Source of the DNA: Streptomyces odontomachi
Lineage (GTDB): Bacteria; Actinomycetota; Actinomycetes; Streptomycetales; Streptomycetaceae
NCBI RefSeq assembly: GCF_024435355.1
Contig: NZ_JAMJWG010000021.1
Coordinates: 1-64,000, forward strand
Length of the DNA: 64,000 nucleotides
Reading direction: 5' to 3'
Part shown: positions 51,171 to 60,973 of the stretch, piece after piece
How the letters are laid out: each line of letters begins with the position of its first letter
How positions within the stretch are numbered: the stretch's first letter is position 1
Program-made: the position numbers and the translations under genes
The notes under the pieces: model-generated
The model's input: the letters and a program-made list of their open reading frames with translations, nothing else
What the model was told of the DNA's origin: nothing
Database searches by the model: none

Positions 51171-54100
51171 GCAAGGACGACGACCGCCACCACGACGGCC
51201 CTGGCGGCCAGCACGGGCAGGGCCATCACGACGGACACGGCCCTCACGACCGACACGACGGGCACGACCGACACGACGGGCACGCCCGTACCGTGCTCGA
51301 AACGAACCGGCGGAGCCGGATCCGGGCGCGTCGGATGAACGGTGTCGACGCGGTCGAGGCGAGCGACGACGGGCGCACGCTGACCGTGACCTTCCTGGGC
51401 AAGGCCCCGCACGGCCTCGGTCCCGAGCACGTCCGGATCGACGGCGGCCGCCGCGTCACCGGCATCACGGCGCTGGAGACCAGCGTGGCACGCGAGGAGG
51501 ACCCGGAGCTGGACGACCGGCTCTACGTCACCCTCGACAAGGCGGGCGACACCTCCCGCTACCGCCTCTCCCTCGTCGAGGCCGACCCCTACGGCCGGCC
51601 CGGCACCCGTCCGTACCCGGGCTTCGAACAGCGCTACCACGGTGCCGACTTCACCTTCCGGCCGCACTGCCCCTCGCCCTTCGACTGCGCCGACGAACCG
51701 GCCGGCGGCGAGCGGGACGGCGGCCCGGTCCCGGCGGCGCCCGTCATCGACTACACGGCTCGCGACTACGCCACGATCCGCCGGTTGCTGCTGGACCGGC
51801 TGGCGCTGACCACGCCGGACTGGGTGGAACGCAACCCTGCCGACCTCGGGATGACGCTGGTCGAACTGCTCGCCTACACCGGCGACCGGATCAGCTACCA
51901 GCAGGACGCGGTGGCCACGGAGGCGTATCTGGACACCGCGCGGCGCCGGGTGTCGGTACGGCGGCACGTGCGGCTGATCGACTACGCCATGCACGACGGG
52001 TGCAACGCGCGCGCGTTCGTCACCGTGCGGACCGTCGGCGAGCACATGCTGCTGCCCGGCACCTTCCGTTTCGCCGCCGTCAGCCCCGCCGTCGGCCGCA
52101 CGACGGATCCGCAGGAGCGGCCCGCGCCCGGCACGGTCATCGACGACCGCGATCTCGCCGTGCTCGACGAGCAGGGCGGCGTCGAGGTGTTCGAGCCGGT
52201 CGTCGCCGAGCCGCTGGTGCTGCGCGAGGCGCACAACACCATCCGGCTGTGGACCTGGGGCGGCGAGGTGTGCGCCCTGCCACGCGGCGCCACCGCCGCG
52301 ACCCTGCGTGACGAGTGGGCCGACGAGCAGCGCCTTCTCTCCCTCCGCCCCGGCGACGTCCTGATCCTGGAGGAGGTCAAGGGCCCGCGTTCCGGCACGC
52401 CCGGCGACGCGGACCCGGCGCACCGTCAGGCCGTCCGGCTGACGTCGGTCACGCCGGCCGTCGACACCGTGGAGGACCAGCCGGTCCTGGAGGTCACCTG
52501 GGCGAACGAGGACGCCCTGCGTTTCCCGCTCCGCCTGGTCACCCTCGGTGGCACCGACTGCGTACCGGTGGCGGACGTGAGCGTGGCGCGCGGCAACGCG
52601 GTCCTCGTCGACCACGGCCGCTCCCTCGGTGGCGCCTGCCACGCCCACCCGGCGCAGGGCGACTCGGGCGGCGGTGAGCTGCTGGAGACGGTGACCGTGC
52701 CGCCGGTGCCCGCCGTCGTCGCCCCGTGCGGACCGCCGGCGTTCGGCTGCGCGGACCACTCGGAGGGCTGGGGGCACCTCCCACGCCGTTCAGGCAGTGG
52801 GGGAGCGCCGGCCCACCTCGTCCAGCTCCTCACCGAACAGGCCGACGGCGGCCGGGCGCTGACGCTCGACCAGGTGCGCCAGTTGTTCGCGCTGGTCGGC
52901 GAGGACGCCGCGGCGCGGGCCGGGATCGGGCTCGAACTGGCCGGCCGGCGGCACGAACGGATCGTTCCGGGCACGGCGTACGAGCAGGCCGCCGCGTTGC
53001 GGACGCTGCTCGCGCAGAGCGTGTACCCGGGCATCGCACCGCGCTTCCGTCCGCTGCTGGGCCGCTCGCCGGTCACGCAGGCGGTGCCGTTCCCGCTGCC
53101 GGAGCGCATCTCCGCCGGGCAGGCGGACCGGTTGGCGGCGATCCCGGAGCGGGTCCGGGCCCGGCTGGTGGAACTGTGGCGCAGCGCCCGCGACCAGCGG
53201 GGGGACCTCCCGCGCCGCCCAGGCACCGGGGGAAGTCTTTCGGACGACGAGATCGCCGAGCTGGCTGTCGTCTTCGGTCTGAAGGTGATCGAGCGCTTCC
53301 AGCTGCGCCGGCAACCCGTACCGGCCCTGCGCGATCTGCTGCACCGCAGCGACGAACTGCTGGCCGCGAAGCTGCGCCGGCTCGCGGTGCTCACCGCACG
53401 GGCCCGGGCGGGCACCGTGCTCGGCGCGGACATCGCCTGGGAGATCACGCACAGCTGGGGCCCGGCCTACGCGTTCGGGCTGCATCCGGACGCACCTGAG
53501 CTGCGCGGCCCGGCGAGCGCCGCGCTCCGCCAGGACCCGCGTGCCGCGCTGCCCGCCGTGCTGCTGTACCGGGCCACGTCCGGCGGGGAAGCCGAGGGCG
53601 ACGGCTCCGCCGGGCCGGAGGGACCGGACGGGTGTGCGCCGGCCGAGGTCTGGTCCTCGCGGCGCGACCTGCTCTCCAGCGGGCCGCGCGAGCGGCACTT
53701 CGTGGGCGAGCTGGAGGACGACGGGCGGCTGGCGCTGCGGTTCGGCGACGGGCAGTACGGGGCCCGGCCCGAACCGGGCGCGCGGCTGGTCCTGCACTAC
53801 CGGATCGGCGGCGGCCAGGCGGGCAACGTGGGCGCCGAGGCCATCAACCACCTCGTCCTGGTCCGGGACGAGGCCGCGGAGGACGCGGCCACCCCGGCCC
53901 CGGTCGCGGGGGTGCGCAATCCGCTGCCCGCCACCGGCGGCACCGAGCCGGAACCCGTCGAGCAGGCACGCCAGCTGGCGCCGCTCGACCTTGGGGGTAC
54001 CTCCCACGCCCGTTCAGGGCAGTGGGGGAGCACCCGGCTGCGCGCGGTGACCGCCGAGGACTACGCGGCGCTCGCCTCGGCCCTGCCCGGGGTGCAGCGC

Positions 54101-54685
54101 GCCGCCGCCGAGCTGCGCTGGACCGGCAGCGGGCAGGAAGTACACGTCGCCATCGATCCCGGGGGTACCGCGCACGCCCTTCAGGCAGTGGGGGAGGTCG
54201 GCGGGCAGCCGTCGCCGGTGCTGCTGGACTCCGTGGCGCATGCGCTGGAGGCGTACCGCCGCATCGGCCATGACCTCGTCGTGGGCCCCGCGCAGCTGGT
54301 GCCGCTCGACATCGCGCTCACCGTCGGTGCGGCGCCGGGGCACCAGCACGGGCAGATCCTCGCCGAGCTGTACCGGGTGCTCGGCAGCCGCCGGCTGCGC
54401 CACGCGGGCGCCGGCGGCACGACCGGCTTCTTCCACCCGGACGCGCTGACGTTCGGCGAACCGGTGCGGCTGAGCCGTCTGGTGGCGGTCGCCGCTGCGG
54501 TGCCGGGCGTGCGGCACGTCGAGGTGACGCGGCTGCGGCGGCTGTTCCAGGGGGAAGGACCCGACCAGGAGGCGAGGGAGGACGGCGTGCTGTGGATCGG
54601 CCCGCTGTCGATCGCCACCTGCGACAACGACCCGGAGCGGCCCGAGGCGGGCCGCCTGGAGATCACCCTCGGGGGTGCACGATGA
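51167..54685 (+). CDS. Baseplate J-like protein (Afp11/Pvc11-like), interrupted in frame by repeats
   Basis: An 1172-residue wedge protein. It opens with a His/Asp/Gly-rich tract (DGHDRHDGH and similar, residues 5-45). YTARDYATIRRLLLDRLAL and NPADLGMTLVELLAYTGDRISYQQDAVATEAYL (about 200-260) are typical of the J-like wedge. The C-terminal J domain has LRFGDGQYGARPEPGARL and VRNPLPATGG (about 860-940). Four short segments that do not belong to the family are encoded by copies of one small Streptomyces repeat: around residues 535, 680, 945 and 1000. All keep the reading frame. GTG start at 51167, overlapping gp25. Next gene overlaps too. Confidence 0.88.
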   Translation: MSKDDDRHHDGPGGQHGQGHHDGHGPHDRHDGHDRHDGHARTVLETNRRSRIRARRMNGVDAVEASDDGRTLTVTFLGKAPHGLGPEHVRIDGGRRVTGITALETSVAREEDPELDDRLYVTLDKAGDTSRYRLSLVEADPYGRPGTRPYPGFEQRYHGADFTFRPHCPSPFDCADEPAGGERDGGPVPAAPVIDYTARDYATIRRLLLDRLALTTPDWVERNPADLGMTLVELLAYTGDRISYQQDAVATEAYLDTARRRVSVRRHVRLIDYAMHDGCNARAFVTVRTVGEHMLLPGTFRFAAVSPAVGRTTDPQERPAPGTVIDDRDLAVLDEQGGVEVFEPVVAEPLVLREAHNTIRLWTWGGEVCALPRGATAATLRDEWADEQRLLSLRPGDVLILEEVKGPRSGTPGDADPAHRQAVRLTSVTPAVDTVEDQPVLEVTWANEDALRFPLRLVTLGGTDCVPVADVSVARGNAVLVDHGRSLGGACHAHPAQGDSGGGELLETVTVPPVPAVVAPCGPPAFGCADHSEGWGHLPRRSGSGGAPAHLVQLLTEQADGGRALTLDQVRQLFALVGEDAAARAGIGLELAGRRHERIVPGTAYEQAAALRTLLAQSVYPGIAPRFRPLLGRSPVTQAVPFPLPERISAGQADRLAAIPERVRARLVELWRSARDQRGDLPRRPGTGGSLSDDEIAELAVVFGLKVIERFQLRRQPVPALRDLLHRSDELLAAKLRRLAVLTARARAGTVLGADIAWEITHSWGPAYAFGLHPDAPELRGPASAALRQDPRAALPAVLLYRATSGGEAEGDGSAGPEGPDGCAPAEVWSSRRDLLSSGPRERHFVGELEDDGRLALRFGDGQYGARPEPGARLVLHYRIGGGQAGNVGAEAINHLVLVRDEAAEDAATPAPVAGVRNPLPATGGTEPEPVEQARQLAPLDLGGTSHARSGQWGSTRLRAVTAEDYAALASALPGVQRAAAELRWTGSGQEVHVAIDPGGTAHALQAVGEVGGQPSPVLLDSVAHALEAYRRIGHDLVVGPAQLVPLDIALTVGAAPGHQHGQILAELYRVLGSRRLRHAGAGGTTGFFHPDALTFGEPVRLSRLVAVAAAVPGVRHVEVTRLRRLFQGEGPDQEAREDGVLWIGPLSIATCDNDPERPEAGRLEITLGGAR
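52768..52806. repeat. Mini-repeat copy A in the J-like gene
   Basis: CTGGGGGCACCTCCCACGCC followed by GTTCAGGCAGTGGGGGAG. A palindromic-flank element of about 36 bases typical of Streptomyces intergenic sequence, read in frame as GHLPRRSGSGGA. Confidence 0.85.
53198..53235. repeat. Mini-repeat copy B in the J-like gene
   Basis: GGGGGGACCTCCCGCGCCGC followed by CCAGGCACCGGGGGAAG; same layout as copy A, read as GDLPRRPGTGGS. Confidence 0.8.
53992..54030. repeat. Mini-repeat copy C in the J-like gene
   Basis: TGGGGGTACCTCCCACGCCC followed by GTTCAGGGCAGTGGGGGAG; near-identical to copy A but in another reading frame, giving GGTSHARSGQWGS. Confidence 0.85.
54158..54197. repeat. Mini-repeat copy D in the J-like gene
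   Basis: CCGGGGGTACCGCGCACGCC followed by CTTCAGGCAGTGGGGGAGG; read as GGTAHALQAVGE. Confidence 0.8.
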
Positions 54686-57600
54686 CGTCCTACGACTCCT
54701 ATGACGGCTCCGATGACGGCTCCTACGAGCCCACCGGCACGGGCTGCGGGTGCGGTTGCGGCGGCGCCTGCGGTGACCACGGGCCGGGCGCCGGGCACGA
54801 CGAGCGGACCGCGCCCGCCGCGCCGTACAACCCGCCCGGCCGGACCGCCCTGGACCACCGCGTCGGCGAGTACGGCGACTTCCTCGCGGCCCTGCGCGAC
54901 CGGCTCGCCTCACCGGCGTACCCGGCGCTGCGCCACCTGACCGTACGCACCCCCGACGATCCGGCGCTCGGGCTGCTGGACGCCGCCGCGGTCCTCGGCG
55001 ACCTGCTCACCTTCCACGGCGAGCGGATCGCCGACGAGGCGTATCTGCGCACCGCCCACGAGCACCGGTCACTGGTGCTGCTCGGACGTCTCGTCGGGCA
55101 CCGGCCGCGGCCCGGCGTCGCCGCGAGCACCCATCTCGCGTACACCCTCGACCGCGACCAGCGGGCCCCCGACCTGGTGGTGACGGTGCCGCGTGGCGCA
55201 CGCAGCCACAGCGTGCCGGCGTCGTCCGACGAGGACACGCAGACCTTCGAGACCAGCGAGGACCTGGCCGCCCGCTGGGACTTCAACGAGCTGCCGGTGC
55301 GCCGCCGCCGGCCCGCCCCGCTCACCCCGGACGACCTGGCGAAGCGGCCCGAGCTGTACGTCGCCGGGACCACGACCACGTTGCGCACCGGCGACCAGCT
55401 GTTGTTCGTGTTCGGTGAGCAGGCGGGCGGACGGCGACTGCTGCTGCCGGTGGCGGGCGTCCGCGTCGACCGGGACGAGGCGATCACCGCGGTCCGGCTC
55501 GCCCGGTCCGCACCGCCCACCCTGCGGGAGCTGGTCGAGGAGACGGCACGCTGGATCGCCGACCCCGCCATACCCGGCGAGCCCGGCGACGAGCCCCCGA
55601 CGCCCGAGGTGCCCAATCCACGCCCGGTGAGCCGCCTCATCGAGGACTTCGACGAGCAGGTCCTGACGCCGCTCCGTGCCGACCTCCCCGGTCTCACCAC
55701 CCCCGAGTCCTTCGCGGCCCGCCTCACCGAACCGCACGACCGCCTCGCCGAGGCCCAGGTGCTCGCGGCACCGTACGAGGAGGTGGCGGCCTGGTTCGAG
55801 GAGTTGCAGGCGGTACTCGGCGAACTACGGGACCGGGCGGGGCAGCTGGCTCCCAGCACGCCCGGGGCCGCGCCCCAAAGGGGCGCGGGGAACGGCGCGC
55901 GCGACAACAACGAAACCGGCAGGTCGTCACCGCCCCCAGGGGGCACCCCGGACCGCACCCGGCCCACCGTCCGGCAGAGCCCCACAACCGCGGCCCTCCA
56001 GGCCCTGGACGCCGTCCTACCGGCCCTGCGCACCCGAGTGGCCCCCCTGCGCCCAGCAGGGGAGGCGGGCAACACGGCCACCGCGGCCACCGGGAACTCG
56101 TCTCTGACCGCCAGGCTGCTGTCCGCCCTGGACCCCAGGATGGCCCCCGGCCTCTACCCGGCGTGGCGCGCCACGGCCGCGCCGACCGCGTCGGAGACGC
56201 TGCGGGACCTGCTGGCGATGCGGGTGACCGCGTCGCCGTTCGGTGCGACGGCGCCGCTGAAGTCGGTGCAGGACGAGAACGGTCGGGTGGTGCGGCAGAC
56301 CGACTGGCCGCTGGTCGGCGGCACCCTGGCGACGGTGCGGATCGTCTTCGACACGGCGGGCCGGGCCCCGGTGCGGGCGGAGTTCCAGTACACGGAGACC
56401 GGGTCGTCGTTCCAGCTGGTGCGGAACCTGCCGTTCGACGGCGCGTTCCCGTTCGGGCCCGGCCGGGTCGAGCTGAGCACCCGGACCGGGCAGGACCACG
56501 ACCTGCACTGGTTGAGCCGCCGCCCCACCGACTCGCAGGACGCCGGCGTCACCGCCCGGCTGCTGGCGGGACTGCCGGAACGCACCCTCTTCGTGGGCCG
56601 GCCCGAAGGCGAGGGGTCCGACGGCGGCCAGGTCCAGGTCGCGGTGAACAACGGCACCGCACGTGAGTTCCTGCTCTCTGCCGACGCTCCCGTGCAGTTC
56701 ACGCACGGCGACCTCGAAGTGGCCCTGCTGTACTCGCTGGCCGGCGGCCCGCCCAGCGTGGAGATCAACCTGGCCAGCAAGCCCGCCCCGGCCAACCGCC
56801 GGCTGCTGCGCCTCGACTCGGTCCAGGACAGCATCACGGTCGGCAGCTGGGTGGCGATCCTGCGGCCCCGCAAGGGCGCCACGGACACCGGCGACGCGCC
56901 CCGGGCCGCCGCCGCCCAGGGCGGCATCCCGGGCGACCCGAACCTGTCGCGGGTCACCACCAAGGTGGTCTCGGTACGCACGGCCGTGTACACCGACTAC
57001 GGGATCACCGGCCGCGGCACCGAACTCGTGCTCGCCGACGACTGGCTGGACGAGCACGACGTGCTGCTCTCCCACATCAGGGACGCCGAGATCCACGCGG
57101 GCGGCGAGCCCTTGCAGAGGGCGGACGAGCCGCTCGGCGAGGACGTGCACGGCAACACGATCGAGCTGGAGGGCCTGTACGACGGCCTGGGCCCCGGCCG
57201 CACCCTCATCGTCTCCGGTGAGCGCAGCGACATCCCGGGCACCGCCGGCGTGCGGGCCACCGAGGTCGTGGTGCTCGCGGACGCGGCGCAGCAGGTCGAC
57301 CCGCAACTGCCCGGCGACCGCGTGCACACGGTGCTCACCCTCACCACCGACCTGGCCTACCGCTACCGCCGCGAGACGGTGCGGATCCTCGGCAACGTGG
57401 TGGCCGCGACGCACGGCGAGGGCCGCGACGAGCCGATCGGCAGCGGTGCCGCCGACCGGGCCAACCAGACGTTCCAGCTCTGGCAGTCCCCGCTCACCTG
57501 GCTGCCGTCCGACACCCCGCTCGGTGCCACGCCCACCCTGGAGGTCCGCGTCGACGGCCTGCTGTGGCACGAGGTGGACTCGCTGGCCGGGCGCGGCCCA

Positions 57601-58650
57601 CGGGAGCGGGTCTACATCACCGGCACCACCGGCGACGGGCGCACCACCGTGACGTTCGGCGACGGCGTGCACGGCGCGCGGCTGCCCACCGGGCAGGAGA
57701 ACGTGCGCGCCCGCTACCGCTTCGGCACCGGTCACGCCGCCAACGTCGCGGCCGACCGCATCACCCAGGCCGTCACCCGCCCGCTCGGCGTCACCGCGGT
57801 CACCAACCCGCGTCCGGCGACCGGCGGCGCCGACGCGGACGGGCCGGCGCTGACCCGCCGCACGGTTCCGCTGGCGGTGGGCGCCCTGGACCGCCTGGTG
57901 TCCGTCCAGGACTACGAGGACTTCGCGCGCTCCCGGGCCGGCATCGGGCGGGCCGCGGCGCGTGAGCTCTTCGACGGCCGGCGGCGGATCCTGCACGTGA
58001 CGGTGGCGGGCACCGCCGATGTGCAGATCACCGAGGACTCCCAGCTGCTGGGAGCGCTACGTGCCGCGCTCGCCGGGTACGGCGACGTCCGGCTGCCGGT
58101 GCGGGTGGACGCCCGGGAGCTGGTCCTGCTGCTGCTCGCCGCCCGGGTGAAGGTGGCGCCCGACCACGAGTGGGCCCGGGTGGAGCCGCGGCTGCGCGCT
58201 GCCCTGCTGCGCCGGCTCGGGTTCGAGGGCCGGGAGCTGGGGCAGCCGGCGCACCTGTCGGAGGTGCTGGCCGCGGCCCAGTCGGTGCCGGGCGTCGACT
58301 ACGTGGACGTCGACGTCTTCACCGGCGTGCCGACCTCCACCACCGCGCAGCGACTCGCCGATCTGCTGGGTTCGCTCGACGGCCCGCAGGCGCATGTGCC
58401 GGCCAGGACGGCCGGCTACGAGGAGCAGCGGTACACGGTCGCCGACCCGGCCGGCGAGACGCTCTCCTCCGTCGCCGCCCGGCACGGCGTCCCGCTCGCC
58501 GCGCTGCTCCGCCTCAACCCCGACATCACCGACACGCGCCGGCTGGCGCAGGGCCGTTCGGTGTTCGTCTTCCGCGGCATCCGGCCCGCGCAACTCGCGC
58601 TGCTGACGCCGGACGTCGCGGACACGCTGATTCTGACGGAGGTCAAGTGA
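54682..58650 (+). CDS. Second baseplate J-like/assembly protein with LysM tail (Afp12/Pvc12-like)
   Basis: A 1322-residue baseplate protein. It starts with a Gly/Cys/Asp tract (GCGCGCGGACGDHG, residues 21-35). A helical family start (GRTALDHRVGEYGDFLAALRD, HERIADEAYLRTA-type region about 60-135) follows. The J-like core has VTFGDGVHGARLPTGQENVRARYRFGTG (about 990-1020) and VTNPRPATGGADADGP (about 1040). The C-terminus carries a LysM-like domain (QRYTVADPAGETLSSVAARHG, LLRLNPDITD, about 1250-1300). Residues about 390-425 are encoded by a copy of the Streptomyces repeat also seen at 18.5 kb. ATGA overlap with the first J-like gene and one-base overlap with the next. Confidence 0.85.
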   Translation: MTSYDSYDGSDDGSYEPTGTGCGCGCGGACGDHGPGAGHDERTAPAAPYNPPGRTALDHRVGEYGDFLAALRDRLASPAYPALRHLTVRTPDDPALGLLDAAAVLGDLLTFHGERIADEAYLRTAHEHRSLVLLGRLVGHRPRPGVAASTHLAYTLDRDQRAPDLVVTVPRGARSHSVPASSDEDTQTFETSEDLAARWDFNELPVRRRRPAPLTPDDLAKRPELYVAGTTTTLRTGDQLLFVFGEQAGGRRLLLPVAGVRVDRDEAITAVRLARSAPPTLRELVEETARWIADPAIPGEPGDEPPTPEVPNPRPVSRLIEDFDEQVLTPLRADLPGLTTPESFAARLTEPHDRLAEAQVLAAPYEEVAAWFEELQAVLGELRDRAGQLAPSTPGAAPQRGAGNGARDNNETGRSSPPPGGTPDRTRPTVRQSPTTAALQALDAVLPALRTRVAPLRPAGEAGNTATAATGNSSLTARLLSALDPRMAPGLYPAWRATAAPTASETLRDLLAMRVTASPFGATAPLKSVQDENGRVVRQTDWPLVGGTLATVRIVFDTAGRAPVRAEFQYTETGSSFQLVRNLPFDGAFPFGPGRVELSTRTGQDHDLHWLSRRPTDSQDAGVTARLLAGLPERTLFVGRPEGEGSDGGQVQVAVNNGTAREFLLSADAPVQFTHGDLEVALLYSLAGGPPSVEINLASKPAPANRRLLRLDSVQDSITVGSWVAILRPRKGATDTGDAPRAAAAQGGIPGDPNLSRVTTKVVSVRTAVYTDYGITGRGTELVLADDWLDEHDVLLSHIRDAEIHAGGEPLQRADEPLGEDVHGNTIELEGLYDGLGPGRTLIVSGERSDIPGTAGVRATEVVVLADAAQQVDPQLPGDRVHTVLTLTTDLAYRYRRETVRILGNVVAATHGEGRDEPIGSGAADRANQTFQLWQSPLTWLPSDTPLGATPTLEVRVDGLLWHEVDSLAGRGPRERVYITGTTGDGRTTVTFGDGVHGARLPTGQENVRARYRFGTGHAANVAADRITQAVTRPLGVTAVTNPRPATGGADADGPALTRRTVPLAVGALDRLVSVQDYEDFARSRAGIGRAAARELFDGRRRILHVTVAGTADVQITEDSQLLGALRAALAGYGDVRLPVRVDARELVLLLLAARVKVAPDHEWARVEPRLRAALLRRLGFEGRELGQPAHLSEVLAAAQSVPGVDYVDVDVFTGVPTSTTAQRLADLLGSLDGPQAHVPARTAGYEEQRYTVADPAGETLSSVAARHGVPLAALLRLNPDITDTRRLAQGRSVFVFRGIRPAQLALLTPDVADTLILTEVK
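55855..55945. repeat. Streptomyces repetitive-element fragment inside the second J-like gene
   Basis: GGGGCGCGGGGAACGGCGCG and CAGGTCGTCACCGCCCC match the left part of the intergenic element at 18479-18560. It is read in frame as a Gly/Asn/Arg/Pro-rich loop (RGAGNGARDNNETGRSSPPP). Confidence 0.7.
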
Positions 58651-60878
58651 TGTCCAGGGAGCCGGACGGGCTGATGGAGCTGCTTCCGCAGTGGCACCGG
58701 CTACGCGACCAGGAGGGCGGGTCGGGCGAGCCGCTGCGGGCCCTGCTCGCGGTCGTCGCCGAGCAGTTGGACCTGGTGCGCGACGGTGTCGAGCAGGCCT
58801 ATGACGACCTGTTCGTGGAGACCGCGGCGCCCTGGGTCCTGCCGTACCTGGGCGATCTGGTGGGCTACCGCCCGCTGCCGGGCTACGAGCGGGTACTGGC
58901 CGGTGGTCTCGGCGGGGGCCGCCAGGACGCCTCGCGCGAGCAGTTGGCGCGCGCCCTGGCACCGCGCCGCGATGTCGCCGCCACCGTCGCGAACCGTCGC
59001 CGCAAGGGCACCCTCGCCCTGCTGGAAGAGCTGTCCGCGCAGGTCGCCGACTGGCCCGCACGCGCCGTCGAACTCTCCCGGTACGTCGCCCACCAGCAGC
59101 CGGTGCGGCTGTACGGGACGGGTGGCGCCGCGGCCGACGCGACCCGGCTGTCCCGGGGCCGGACCGTGGACCTGCGGGACTCCGCCGCGCTGGACCTGGC
59201 GGGCGGTCCCTTCGGTGCGGTGGCGCGCACGGCGGACGTGCGGCGCGCGGCGTCACGGTACCGGCAGGGCGGGGTGACACCGGCCGGCGTGGGCCTGTTC
59301 GTGTGGCGGCTGCGGCCGTACGCGCTGACGTCGTCGCCCGCGTACTGCATCGACCGGGCGCGCAACCTGTACACGTTCTCGATCCTCGGCAACGACAGCC
59401 CGCTGGTGACCAAGCCCGTCCCCGAGCCGTCCGCCGGTCACCTCGCCACCGTCGACAACGTCCCCGCCTTCATCACCCGCCGTCAACTGCACGACCGGCT
59501 CGCGGACTACTACGGCCCGGGGAAGAGCTTCGTCATCCGGCGGGACGGCGAGGACCGTCCGGTGCCGCCGTCCGACATCGTGGTGGCCGACCTGTCGCAC
59601 TGGCGGTACCGGCCGCGGCGCGGGCAGGTCGCCGTCGACCCGGAGCTGGGCCGTATCGCCTTCGGCGCGCGCTCGGCGCCCCGGCAGGGTGTCTGGGTCG
59701 ACCACCACTACGCGTTCGCCACCGCGATGGGCGGCGGCAGTTACCCGCGGGACCGCGGGCCGCGGCCCGAGGTGCCGGTGTACCGGGTCGGTCCCGGCCA
59801 CGACTACCAGCGGATCATGGACGCCTACCGCGACTGGCGGCACGACCGGCACGCCGGCCGGGCCGGCGCCGAGGGCATCATCGAGATCACGCACAGCGGC
59901 GCGTACCAGGAACAGCTCGACTTCGACCTCGACCCGGGCGACCGTCTGGAGGTCCGGGCGGCCGAGGGCACCCGGCCGGTGATCCGGCTGCTCGACTGGT
60001 ACAGCAACCGGCCGGACGCGCTCAACATCCGGGCCGTGGAGGGGGACGGCGACCACGGGCACGGGGACCACCACGGCCACGAGCACGGGCACGGGCACCG
60101 TGCGGGCTGCGGCTGTGCGCGGCCCCGGATCGTGCTGGACGGGCTGCTGGTCACCGGGCGCGGCATCCATGTGACGGGCCCGGTCGGTGCGGTGGTGCTG
60201 CGGCACTGCACCCTCGTACCCGGCTGGTCGCTGGAGCCCGGGTGCCGACCGCACGCCCCGCAGGAGCCCAGCGTCGTGCTGGACCGCACCACCGCCTGCC
60301 TCCAGGCCGAGCACAGCATCCTCGGCACCATCCAGGTCATCGGCGACGAGGTCTCCACCGACCCGCCGGCGATCCATCTGCGGGACAGCGTCCTCGACGC
60401 CACCGCGCACGACCGCGAGGCGCTGGCCGCACCCGACTGCATGCTCGCGCACGCGGTACTGCACGCGCACCGCACCACCGTCATCGGCGAAGTGCACGTG
60501 CACGCCGTGCAGATCGCCGAGAACTCCCTGTTCACCGGGCAGCTGCGGGTGGCCAGGCGCGGCGTCGGCTGCCTGCGCTACAGCCATGTGCCGCCCGGCT
60601 CGCGCACCCCGCGCCGGCACCGTTGCCAGCCGGACGGGGTGGGCGCGGCGGACGCCGCCCGCGTGCGCCCGGTGTTTGTGTCCGAGCGGTACGGCACGCC
60701 CGCGTACGCGCAGCTCGCCGCCTACTGCGCGCCCGAGATCCGGCGCGGTGCGGAGGACGGCGCCGAGATGGGCGCGTTCCACGACCTGTACCAGCCCCAG
60801 CGCGAGGACAGCCTGCGGGCCCGGCTCGCCGAGTACACCCCCGCGGGCAGCGACGCGGGGATCTGCTACGTGACCTGA
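58650..60878 (+). CDS. gpI-like tail protein with beta-helix and His-rich insert
   Basis: A 742-residue protein. The first ~100 residues are a phage tail protein I-like wedge segment (LLPQWHRLRDQEG, DDLFVETAAPWVLPYLGDLVGYRPL), which attaches fibres or closes the baseplate. The middle has strands and a part with DIVVADLSHWRYRP. Residues about 465-490 are a His/Gly-rich tract followed by CGC (GHGDHHGHEHGHGH). The C-terminal ~230 residues are strand-rich and repetitive like a right-handed beta-helix (RIVLDGLLVTGRGIHVTGPV, HSILGTIQVIGD, QIAENSLFTGQLRVARRG). It could be a short fibre or a capping element. TGATG overlap with the preceding gene. Confidence 0.78.
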   Translation: MSREPDGLMELLPQWHRLRDQEGGSGEPLRALLAVVAEQLDLVRDGVEQAYDDLFVETAAPWVLPYLGDLVGYRPLPGYERVLAGGLGGGRQDASREQLARALAPRRDVAATVANRRRKGTLALLEELSAQVADWPARAVELSRYVAHQQPVRLYGTGGAAADATRLSRGRTVDLRDSAALDLAGGPFGAVARTADVRRAASRYRQGGVTPAGVGLFVWRLRPYALTSSPAYCIDRARNLYTFSILGNDSPLVTKPVPEPSAGHLATVDNVPAFITRRQLHDRLADYYGPGKSFVIRRDGEDRPVPPSDIVVADLSHWRYRPRRGQVAVDPELGRIAFGARSAPRQGVWVDHHYAFATAMGGGSYPRDRGPRPEVPVYRVGPGHDYQRIMDAYRDWRHDRHAGRAGAEGIIEITHSGAYQEQLDFDLDPGDRLEVRAAEGTRPVIRLLDWYSNRPDALNIRAVEGDGDHGHGDHHGHEHGHGHRAGCGCARPRIVLDGLLVTGRGIHVTGPVGAVVLRHCTLVPGWSLEPGCRPHAPQEPSVVLDRTTACLQAEHSILGTIQVIGDEVSTDPPAIHLRDSVLDATAHDREALAAPDCMLAHAVLHAHRTTVIGEVHVHAVQIAENSLFTGQLRVARRGVGCLRYSHVPPGSRTPRRHRCQPDGVGAADAARVRPVFVSERYGTPAYAQLAAYCAPEIRRGAEDGAEMGAFHDLYQPQREDSLRARLAEYTPAGSDAGICYVT

Positions 60879-60973
60879 GCGCCGGTCCGGTCCGGCCCGG
60901 CGGGCCGGCACCCGCCGCACCCCGACACCCACCGCCTTCGTACGACGTTCACGACCTGGGGGGACTCCCTACG

